DNA from: Desulfarculus sp.
Lineage (GTDB): Bacteria; Desulfobacterota; Desulfarculia; Desulfarculales; Desulfarculaceae
Length of the DNA: 7,681 bases
Direction: 5' to 3'
NCBI GenBank assembly: GCA_020216805.1
Contig: JAIWNN010000152.1
Span: 1-7,681 of the forward strand
Position numbers and translations under genes: made by a program. A model generated the notes under the pieces. That model saw nothing but the letters and a program-made list of their open reading frames with translations, was not told the origin of the DNA and ran no database searches. The first letter of the stretch is position 1; the number at the start of each line of letters is the position of its first letter. Shown here in pieces: positions 1-7,582 of the stretch.

Positions 1-182
1 AACCACCGCCGCCCGCATGCGGCCTTAAACCATAAGCCACCAGTCTCAAGGCTGGCAATCTGTGCACAACCTCTTTGACAACGACACCTAGGTTTCTTTA
101 GAGACTATCGTATTTTTTTCTCCGCAATCGTCACGACCTCCTCGGAGATGATGACGGGGACGATTTCTTCACCGCTGGTTAA
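1..182. other. Unassigned AT-richer stretch downstream of hepT
   Basis: No gene can be supported here, and the base composition is clearly more AT-rich than the rest of the window. Visible elements are a 10-bp perfect palindrome CCGCATGCGG (13-22), an 8-bp palindrome TGTGCACA (61-68), CCTAGG (88-93), and a run of seven T (113-119). The arms AGTCTC (42-47) and GAGACT (101-106) are inverted and lie just before the T run. That loosely recalls a terminator for plus-strand transcription entering from the left, but the loop exceeds 50 bases and the T run is six bases away, so it is weak. On the minus strand the hepT frame stays open after its stop, from 182 down to a TAG at 107-105. Confidence 0.4.
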
Positions 183-518
183 TTATTCTTCCAACAGCGG
201 CCGCAGCTTGGCGGCCAAGGGCGGCAGGTCGCGGGTGATGGTGGTCCAGAGGGAATCCAGGTCGATGTTCAGGTAGTCGTGAATCAGGACGTCCCGGGTC
301 TTGGCCATCTCGCGCCAGGGAATCTCGGGATGTTGTTCGCGGAACTCGGGCGGGAGTTTCTTGACCGCGTCGCCGATGATGCCCATGGCGCGGATCACCG
401 CGAACTGGGCCTTGATGTCAGCCTGGAACCTGGCCTGATCGTAGCCGGCGATGAAGCCCGGAATCAACTCCAGACATTCCAGGATGGCTTGCAGGTAAAG
501 CTGGGGGGCCTTGGTCAT
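183..518 (-). CDS. hepT: HepT-like toxin (DUF86 family HEPN ribonuclease)
   Basis: A 111-residue, all-helical-looking protein of the HepT/DUF86 family, the RNase toxin of MntA-HepT systems. The diagnostic Rx4HxY motif is visible as R75-DVLI-H80-D-Y82; in characterised HepT proteins this motif forms the RNA-cleaving site, and the tyrosine region is where the partner MntA adds AMP to switch the toxin off. The length is normal for the family. The ATG start (518-516) overlaps the stop of the upstream nucleotidyltransferase gene in an ATGA arrangement, which implies translational coupling and supports both the start choice and the pairing. The stop is TAA at 185-183. In many systems hepT comes first; here the antitoxin gene is first. 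Family assignment rests on the motif, size and neighbour; toxicity and the natural target are inferred. Confidence 0.88.
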   Translation of the reverse strand: MTKAPQLYLQAILECLELIPGFIAGYDQARFQADIKAQFAVIRAMGIIGDAVKKLPPEFREQHPEIPWREMAKTRDVLIHDYLNIDLDSLWTTITRDLPPLAAKLRPLLEE

Positions 519-829
519 AGGATGGCCACGTGATCGGCCATGACGTTGTCGCGGATGATCTCGCGCAGCAGGTGGTATTCGCAGACCTCGACCTTGCGAC
601 CAGCCACCGCCTCCAGCTCGTCGCTGAGGTGGACCAGGTCAAACAGGCTCTTGCGCAGGTCTTTGCGGTACTCCACCAAGAGGTCCAGGTCGCTATCCGG
701 GCCGGCCTCGCCCCGGGCCACCGAGCCGAAGACCCCGGCCCGCACCACGCCGTAGCGCTTGAGCACCGGCACCAGCTTGGCCGCCAGTTCGCGCACCGCC
801 TCCGGGGTTGGTTTGGCCTGCTCGCTCAT
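515..829 (-). CDS. mntA: MntA-like antitoxin nucleotidyltransferase
   Basis: A minimal nucleotidyltransferase of about 104 residues (Pol beta superfamily), the expected antitoxin partner of HepT. The GSX10DXD signature is clear: GS, ten residues, then DLD (G37-S38 and D49/D51, counted from the GTG at 835). In characterised systems MntA uses ATP to AMPylate a tyrosine of HepT and so neutralises it. The third acidic position, usually an aspartate in a VDL-type strand, appears here as glutamate in KVEVCEY (E83). I take the ATG at 829-827 as start; a GTG two codons upstream (835-833) is equally in frame, and neither has a recognisable Shine-Dalgarno, which fits read-through expression from uvrA about 46 bases upstream. 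An imperfect hairpin (851-874) lies in that gap but has no U tract. It overlaps hepT by four bases. Confidence 0.87.
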   Translation of the reverse strand: MSEQAKPTPEAVRELAAKLVPVLKRYGVVRAGVFGSVARGEAGPDSDLDLLVEYRKDLRKSLFDLVHLSDELEAVAGRKVEVCEYHLLREIIRDNVMADHVAIL

Positions 830-875
830 GGCCACATTCTGGCATAAATCCCGGCGGTTTTGAACCCCTGCCGGC

Positions 876-3704
<2,829 letters not shown>

Positions 3705-3754
3705 GCGGGGGAGTCTCTGGGCTAGGGGAGCGAACGCGGTCCGGGCCGGAGGTC

Positions 3755-3782
3755 GCCGCGCGCGGCTCGCCCCGGCCCGGGG
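3755..3782 (-). other. Two GC palindromes in the uvrA leader
   Basis: The predicted uvrA 5' leader contains GCCGCGCGCGGC (3755-3766, perfect 12-bp palindrome) and CCCCGG-C-CCGGGG (3770-3782, 6-bp arms around one base). Both would form strong RNA structure just after the predicted transcription start. They could affect translation of uvrA, which lacks a clear ribosome binding site, but GC-rich palindromes of this size also arise readily by chance in such a genome. Confidence 0.35.
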
Positions 3783-3786
3783 TTGC

Positions 3787-3805
3787 TATACTGGATTATA
3801 GTATA
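3787..3805 (-). promoter_or_regulatory. Candidate uvrA promoter -10 within an inverted repeat
   Basis: On the minus strand a perfect TATAAT (3800-3795) stands out in GC-rich surroundings, about 90 bases upstream of the uvrA ATG. It lies inside the inverted repeat TATACT-N7-AGTATA (3787-3805). No good TTGACA-like -35 is found at 16-18 bases (the sequence there is CATCCC-like), so the promoter may need an activator. The repeat overlapping the -10 could alternatively be a repressor site. An SOS-type (LexA) role would suit uvrA, but the repeat does not match the E. coli CTG-N10-CAG box. Confidence 0.45.
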
Positions 3806-4081
3806 AGACCTGGGGCGGGGATGCGCCAGGGCGGCCAAGGACCGCGGCACGAAAGGTTTTGCGGATTGACCCGAACTAATCATTAGCACGACGCTTTCCT
3901 AGCATCAGGAGCGGCCGGGCCGGGGTTCGGGACGCCCGGAGAGGGCCTTGGCGGCCAGGGTCGCTCGGCGGGAGTCGAACCGTCCCGGCTACCCCGGAAA
4001 AGCGTCCGGCCAGTCGGGCGGGCCGTCCGCCTGGACCCGGCCGAGCGCCATACCTCCTCCCACCAACTCCGCCCCACCCCG

Positions 4082-4687
4082 TCAGCGCTCCAGTACCCTC
4101 ACCTTGTCCCCCGGTCCCAGGCGGCTAAGGATGGCCAGCAGGTCCTCCCGGGCGAAGGCCACGCAGCCGGCGGTGGGGCTCCGGTCCGGCCGGGCGAGGT
4201 GCAGGAAGATGGCGCTGCCCCGGCCCGGGACCACCGGGTCGTCGTTGTAGCCCAGCTCCACCACCAGGTCGTAGAGCCGGTCCTCGCGCCACATTTTCTC
4301 GTGGCTGGCGGGAAAAGGCAGCTTTACCGGGCGGTTGTACTCAGGATGGCCGGGGTCGTCGCACCAGCCGTCGTCCGGGGCGATGGCCCGGACGGGCAGG
4401 CCGGCGGTGAGCGGGGCGGGTTGGCGGTCGGGGCGAAACCAGACCCGGCGCACCGGCCAGTCCCCGGCCGGGGTGGCGCCGTCGCCCTCGCGCTTGTCGC
4501 GAAAAACCCCGGAGCGGCCCAGGACGCAGGCGTGGCGCTGGCCGGCCTGCTCGGCCCAGCCCTCGGGGCTGACCACCAGATCGGCGGCTCCTGCCGGGCC
4601 GGAGAGCGGGGCGGCCAGCAACAACAGCGCCAGGACCCAGCCGAAAGCCGGGCGGCGGCGCGGGGGGCGGGATGGGCGGCGCGGCAT
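4082..4687 (-). CDS. Exported L,D-transpeptidase (YkuD-domain, COG3786-like)
   Basis: A 201-residue secreted YkuD-fold protein of the small L,D-transpeptidase type, expected to act on peptidoglycan peptides in the periplasm, forming 3-3 crosslinks or attaching proteins. The start at 4687 is set by a strong GGAGGA six bases upstream; a longer in-frame ATG at 4735 falls in the promoter. The N-terminus is a signal peptide: an arginine-rich stretch, a hydrophobic core (about 15-27, AFGWVLALLLLAA), and a likely cut after AGA at 34. The catalytic region reads FLHLARPDRSPTAGCVAF, with H163 and nucleophile C175 as expected for the family (His, then GC about 11 residues on). Upstream, the KREGDGATPAG motif is also typical. 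No LysM or other binding domain is present. It is transcribed away from the phosphohydrolase gene from a shared control region. Substrate and crosslink type cannot be read from the sequence. Confidence 0.88.
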   Translation of the reverse strand: MPRRPSRPPRRRPAFGWVLALLLLAAPLSGPAGAADLVVSPEGWAEQAGQRHACVLGRSGVFRDKREGDGATPAGDWPVRRVWFRPDRQPAPLTAGLPVRAIAPDDGWCDDPGHPEYNRPVKLPFPASHEKMWREDRLYDLVVELGYNDDPVVPGRGSAIFLHLARPDRSPTAGCVAFAREDLLAILSRLGPGDKVRVLER

Positions 4688-4693
4688 GGCGGT

Positions 4694-4699
4694 TCCTCC
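4694..4699 (-). promoter_or_regulatory. Ribosome binding site of the L,D-transpeptidase gene
   Basis: GGAGGA on the minus strand, six bases before the ATG at 4687. This strong Shine-Dalgarno decides the start against the longer in-frame ATG at 4735, and it leaves a classical signal peptide at the N-terminus. Confidence 0.8.
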
Positions 4700-4730
4700 G
4701 GGAGTGTCCGCGGCGGCGCGGGCCGAACCC

Positions 4731-4760
4731 AGCATAGCCCCCGGCGGGGCGGGACGGCAA
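4731..4760 (-). promoter_or_regulatory. Candidate sigma70-type promoter for the L,D-transpeptidase gene
   Basis: On the minus strand TTGCCG (4760-4755) and TATGCT (4736-4731) are separated by 18 bases, each matching four of six consensus positions. Transcription would start near 4725, giving a leader of about 40 bases that includes the ribosome binding site. The -35 overlaps the left arm of the inverted repeat at 4759-4776. Confidence 0.4.
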
Positions 4761-4776
4761 GCCGGCGATCCGGCTT
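4759..4776. promoter_or_regulatory. Perfect inverted repeat between divergent promoters, candidate operator
   Basis: AAGCCGG-CGAT-CCGGCTT is a perfect inverted repeat with 7-bp arms and a four-base centre. It lies between the outward-facing transpeptidase and phosphohydrolase genes. Its outer bases are shared with the candidate -35 boxes of both promoters, so a dimeric regulator bound here could control both genes. A transcription terminator is unlikely because neither gene reads into it. Confidence 0.45.
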
Positions 4777-4803
4777 GACTACCCCGGCCGGCGCGGCTAA
4801 AGT
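4775..4803 (+). promoter_or_regulatory. Candidate sigma70-type promoter for the phosphohydrolase-kinase operon
   Basis: TTGACT (4775-4780, five of six matches to TTGACA) and TAAAGT (4798-4803, four of six matches to TATAAT) are separated by exactly 17 bases. Transcription would start near 4810, about 30 bases before the GTG start at 4840. The -35 begins inside the right arm of the inverted repeat at 4759-4776. Confidence 0.5.
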
Positions 4804-4839
4804 TGAATGGCGGAAATCGTATGGGATGGCGGGGGTTAA

Positions 4840-6201
4840 GTGAGCCTGTTCAAAAAACTATTCGGCGGGGGCGGCCCGGCCTCCCAGCGTCTGTTCGTGC
4901 TCGGCCTGGATGGGGTGGGCCACTCCTTCGTCCAGCACGCCACCCGCTCGGGCCTGATGCCCAACCTGGCCAAGCTGCTGAAGGAAGGCGGCTTGGCCCG
5001 CATGAACTCGGTCATCCCCACCGTCTCCACCGTGGCCTGGGCCACCTACATGACCGGGGTCAACCCCGGCAAGCACGGCATCTACGGCTACGTGGACCGC
5101 GAACCCAATCCCTTCACCGCCTACATCCCCACCGCCCGGGACCTCAAGACCACCACCCTGTGGGAGATCGTGGGCCGCACCGGCAAACGGGTGGGGGTGG
5201 TCAACGTGCCGCTCACCTACCCCCCCCGGGCGGTCAACGGCTTCATGGTGGGCTGCTTCCTCTCCCCGGACCTGGCCAAGGCCACCTATCCGGCCGAGCT
5301 GGCCCCCAAGCTCCTGGAGCTGGAATACCGCATCGACGCCGACATGTCCCTGGCCCGGGGCGACCTGGGCGCCTTCGCCGCCGATTGCACCGAGACCATG
5401 GCCCGGCGCTTCGCCGCCGGCTTCAAGCTCATGCACTCCGAGCCCTGGGAGTTCTTCCAGCTCCACATCATGAGCACCGACCGCATGAACCATTTCCTGT
5501 GGGGCGACTGGGAGGACGGACGCCAGGGCCTGGCCCCGGAGTTCGAGACCTTCTACCGCCGCCTGGACTCCTACCTGGGCGAGCTGGTGCAGCACCTGCC
5601 CCAGGGCTGCCGCCTGGTGATGCTCTCCGACCACGGCTTCTGCCGGGCCAAGGCCAACCTTTTCCTGAACCACTGGCTGGAGAAAAACGGCTACCTGCAC
5701 TTCGCCCGGGGCAAGCGCGAGCTGTTGAACATGCACCCGGAGAGCAAGGCCTATTGCCTGGCCCCCGGACGCATCTTCGTCAACCTGGAGGGGCGCGAGG
5801 AAAAGGGCCGCGTGGGCCGGGGCAAGGCCTACGAGGACCTGCGCGAGGAACTTGTCCACCGCCTGGGCGGGCTGACCCATCCCCAGACCAACCAGCCCCT
5901 GGTGCGCAAGGTCTTCCGCCGCGAGGAGCTCTACGCCGGGCCCCTGCTCAACCGCGCCGCCGACCTGATCGTGGTGCCGGTCGACGGCTACGAGCTCAAG
6001 CCCCAGTACGACGCCCCGGAGCTGCTCACCGCCCCGGACGTCAGCGGCTGCCACACCTATGACGACGCCTTCCTGTTCATCGCGGGGCTCAAGCACCCAC
6101 CGGCCGACAACTCCTTCTCCCTGCTGGACCTGGCCCCCACCCTGCTGGGCATGATGGGGGTGGCCGCGCCCCAGTCCATGGAGGGGCAGGCCCTCTGCTG
6201 A
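4840..6201 (+). CDS. Alkaline-phosphatase-superfamily phosphodiesterase/phosphohydrolase (COG3379-like)
   Basis: A 453-residue metal-dependent hydrolase of the alkaline phosphatase superfamily, type I phosphodiesterase/nucleotide pyrophosphatase branch. Expected two-metal site residues are all visible: D24 in LGLDGVG, the nucleophile region PTVSTVAWATYMTG (S63/T64 candidates) followed by the typical NPGKHGIYGY, D214 and H218 in TDRMNHF, D264-H265 in SDHGF, and H405 in GCHTYDDAF. The C-terminal LLDLAPTLLGMMGVAAPQSMEGQ is the usual end of the fold. There is no signal peptide, so it should act in the cytoplasm; the N-terminal FKKLFGG stretch is amphipathic and might touch a membrane. The start is GTG with only a G-rich stretch (4829-4835) upstream as weak ribosome binding site; no in-frame alternative fits better because a TAA directly precedes the GTG. 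It overlaps the kinase gene by one base. Family is firm; substrate (phosphate ester, diester or sulfate ester) is unknown. Confidence 0.85.
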   Translation: MSLFKKLFGGGGPASQRLFVLGLDGVGHSFVQHATRSGLMPNLAKLLKEGGLARMNSVIPTVSTVAWATYMTGVNPGKHGIYGYVDREPNPFTAYIPTARDLKTTTLWEIVGRTGKRVGVVNVPLTYPPRAVNGFMVGCFLSPDLAKATYPAELAPKLLELEYRIDADMSLARGDLGAFAADCTETMARRFAAGFKLMHSEPWEFFQLHIMSTDRMNHFLWGDWEDGRQGLAPEFETFYRRLDSYLGELVQHLPQGCRLVMLSDHGFCRAKANLFLNHWLEKNGYLHFARGKRELLNMHPESKAYCLAPGRIFVNLEGREEKGRVGRGKAYEDLREELVHRLGGLTHPQTNQPLVRKVFRREELYAGPLLNRAADLIVVPVDGYELKPQYDAPELLTAPDVSGCHTYDDAFLFIAGLKHPPADNSFSLLDLAPTLLGMMGVAAPQSMEGQALC

Positions 6202-6803
6202 TGTCGACCGCCGGTGTCATCTGGCTTTGCGGCATCCCCCGCGCGGGCAAGACCACCCTGGGCCGCCTGCTGGCGGCCGAACTCGTCCGGCGGGGCCTGG
6301 CCTGCCAGCTCCTGGATTCGGCCGAGCTGCGGCGCGAGCTTTTCCCCGAACTGGGCTTCGGCCCGGCCGAACGCCGCCGCCTGCATCTGGCCGCGGCCTG
6401 GCTGGCGGGGATGTTGCAAGGCCAAGGGGTCTGGGCGGTGGCCGCCCTGTCCGCGCCCACGACCGCGCTGCGGGCCGAGCTGCGCCAGCGCCTGCCCGGC
6501 CTGCTGCTGGTCCACCTGGACTGCGGCCTGGAGCAGGCCATCAACCGCGATCAAAGCGGGCTCTACGCCCGGGGCCTGGCCGGGGAGATTGGCGGGGTGG
6601 TGGGCCTGGACCAGGCCTTCGAGCCTCCGGCCGCGCCGGAGTTGCGCCTGGCCAGCGACCGCCAGGACCCGGCCGCCAGCCTGGCCGGGCTGGTGGGCTG
6701 GCTGGAGCGCCTGGGGCGCATCCCCCCCGCCCGCGACCCGGTCTACGACCCCGACGAGGCCCGGGAGATCCAGCGCCGGCTGGAGGAGCTGGGCTATTGG
6801 TAG
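6201..6803 (+). CDS. APS-kinase-like (CysC-fold) P-loop kinase, divergent substrate pocket
   Basis: A 200-residue P-loop protein that aligns along its length with adenylylsulfate kinase CysC. Walker A is GIPRAGKTT (11-19); the late CysC signature is kept as RDQSGLYARGLAGEIGGVVGLD (116-137), followed by FEPP (140-143). Substrate residues are changed: the CysC DGDN motif reads D39-S-A-E, so the second aspartate, the catalytic base, is alanine (A41); the asparagine and arginine of the DRxxNxRR motif are replaced (L61, L63); and the aromatic residue before GID is valine. It is thus probably not a normal APS kinase and may phosphorylate another substrate. Residues about 178-200 form an extra tail ending LEELGYW. 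The ATG overlaps the phosphohydrolase stop (TGATG), so translation is coupled; GGAGG lies too far upstream to be its own site. No sulfate-assimilation genes (cysD, cysN, sat) are in view. Confidence 0.72.
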   Translation: MSTAGVIWLCGIPRAGKTTLGRLLAAELVRRGLACQLLDSAELRRELFPELGFGPAERRRLHLAAAWLAGMLQGQGVWAVAALSAPTTALRAELRQRLPGLLLVHLDCGLEQAINRDQSGLYARGLAGEIGGVVGLDQAFEPPAAPELRLASDRQDPAASLAGLVGWLERLGRIPPARDPVYDPDEAREIQRRLEELGYW

Positions 6804-6884
6804 CCCGGACCCGGCGCGGCACTCTCGGCTTGGGATTTCGCGGCCAGTTGGTTTAACATGACCCAAAAGTGGTAGTTGACCCTT

Positions 6885-6891
6885 GGGGAGG
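6885..6891 (+). promoter_or_regulatory. Ribosome binding site of the ankyrin lipoprotein gene
   Basis: GGGGAGG lies five bases before the ATG at 6897. It decides the start against an in-frame TTG at 6876, and the resulting N-terminus is a clean lipoprotein signal. Confidence 0.8.
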
Positions 6892-6896
6892 CGAGC

Positions 6897-7565
6897 ATGC
6901 GGGGGGTAAGGGCCATCATCATCCTGGCGACCATCACCCTGGTCCTGGCCAGCGGCTGCTCGCCGGTGCCCCCCTGGAACCAGCCGCCCGCCACGGTGGA
7001 CGACAAGAGCCTGGAGATGAGCCTCTGGGAGGCGGCCCGGGGCTGCGACCCCTTGAGCCTCTCCGCCCTGATCCGGGCCGGGGCCGACGTCAACGCCGCC
7101 AAGGGGGCCAGGGCCTCCACCCCCCTGATGGAGGCGGCGCGGGCCTACGGCCCCGAGTGCCCGGTCAACAGCCTGCGCATCCTGCTGGAGCGGGGGGCCA
7201 AGATCGACCTGACCGACCAGAACGGCAACACCGTCCTGCACTATCTGGCCGAGGCCGAGTGCACCAGCGCCTATGACCAGGCCGCCCTGATGCTCCTGAG
7301 GGCCGGAGCCGACCCCCTGGTCCGCAACAAGGCCGGGCTGGATCCCATCACCGTGGCCGCCCAGCGCGGCTGCAACACCCGGGTGGCCCTGATGGCCGAG
7401 ATGGTGGCGGCCAAGAAGAGCCATCACACCCGCCCCGGAGGGCCCCAGCCGCCCCCGGCCCCCAAGTCCGCCGGGGGCGGCTCGGCGGCCCCGCTGGGAG
7501 AGACGCCCGCCCCCGCCCTGGCCCCGGGACCCCAGCCCGCGCCTCCCGCCGGGACCAAGCCTTAG
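6897..7565 (+). CDS. Ankyrin-repeat lipoprotein with proline-rich tail
   Basis: A 222-residue predicted lipoprotein. The N-terminus has arginines at 2 and 5, a hydrophobic stretch (about 6-18), and LASGC, with C21 as the lipidated residue. The following serine suggests outer-membrane rather than inner-membrane retention in a Gram-negative cell. The body (about 40-170) holds roughly three to four ankyrin-type repeats, recognisable by LIRAGADVNAA, STPLMEAARAY, LLERGAKIDLTDQNGNTVLHYLAEA and LLRAGADPLVRNKAGLDPITVAAQRG. Ankyrin repeats bind proteins; no catalytic motif is seen. The last 40 or so residues are rich in proline, alanine and glycine and look disordered. The start is set by GGGGAGG five bases upstream. 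It lies 93 bases after the kinase gene with no clear terminator between, and 17 bases before the next gene, with which it is probably cotranscribed. Binding partner unknown. Confidence 0.8.
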   Translation: MRGVRAIIILATITLVLASGCSPVPPWNQPPATVDDKSLEMSLWEAARGCDPLSLSALIRAGADVNAAKGARASTPLMEAARAYGPECPVNSLRILLERGAKIDLTDQNGNTVLHYLAEAECTSAYDQAALMLLRAGADPLVRNKAGLDPITVAAQRGCNTRVALMAEMVAAKKSHHTRPGGPQPPPAPKSAGGGSAAPLGETPAPALAPGPQPAPPAGTKP

Positions 7566-7582
7566 CCAGGAAGGAGCCCGCC

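Larger units (their letters stand above)
3705..4081. other. 377-base gap between the ldt stop and the uvrA start
   Basis: No conserved gene is seen. From the uvrA side, the gap holds a leader with two GC palindromes (3755-3766 and 3770-3782) and an AT-rich inverted repeat containing TATAAT (3787-3805). A lower-GC patch (about 3851-3910) follows, with the palindrome CTAAT-C-ATTAG at 3876-3886. Beyond it is a GC-rich stretch (3962-4047, minus strand) able to fold into a cloverleaf-like shape. A possible 20-codon minus-strand frame (4051-3989) starts right after the run GGAGGAGGT, about 30 bases downstream of the transpeptidase stop. No convincing rho-independent terminator for the transpeptidase gene is visible. 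The longer open frames across this gap have arginine- and proline-rich translations typical of non-coding GC-rich DNA. Confidence 0.5.

Noticed and set aside
75..111. Plus-strand promoter with TTGACA at 75-80
   Set aside because: The nearest -10-like sequence (TATCGT, 106-111) is 25 bases away, too far, and no plus-strand gene follows.
42..119. Rho-independent terminator for a plus-strand gene to the left
   Set aside because: The arms AGTCTC/GAGACT are only six bases with a loop above 50, and the T run is six bases beyond the stem.
851..874. Terminator between uvrA and mntA
   Set aside because: CCGGC/GCCGG and GGTT/AACC can pair, but with an asymmetric bulge and no U tract on the minus strand.
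3787..3805. LexA box of the E. coli type at uvrA
   Set aside because: No CTG-N10-CAG can be placed here; only an uncharacterised inverted repeat remains.
3866..3894. Plus-strand promoter starting with TTGACC at 3866
   Set aside because: No acceptable -10 lies 16-18 bases downstream, and there is no plus-strand gene to serve before 4840.
3955..4048. A genuine tRNA, tRNA-Sec or tmRNA gene on the minus strand, suggested by TTCGACTCCCGCC
   Set aside because: With TTCGACT as the T loop only three of five stem pairs form; T8 and A14 are absent, the 5- and 6-base loops elsewhere do not give a seven-base anticodon loop, and no CCA follows. Kept only as a tRNA-like fold.
4688..4735. Longer start of the transpeptidase at ATG 4735
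   Set aside because: It overlaps the candidate -10 and has no ribosome binding site, while ATG 4687 has GGAGGA at six bases and yields a signal peptide.
4803..6096. Long overlapping frames across the phosphohydrolase gene on both strands
   Set aside because: Low-complexity translations without motifs; the 4840-6201 frame carries every catalytic residue of a known superfamily.
6830..6858. Promoter for the ankyrin lipoprotein (TTGGGA and TTTAAC/TTAACA)
   Set aside because: Both boxes match poorly; not strong enough to list as a feature, although the gene may well have its own promoter in this gap.
6876..6896. TTG start for the ankyrin lipoprotein
   Set aside because: The strong GGGGAGG precedes ATG 6897, and the extra seven residues would spoil the lipoprotein signal.
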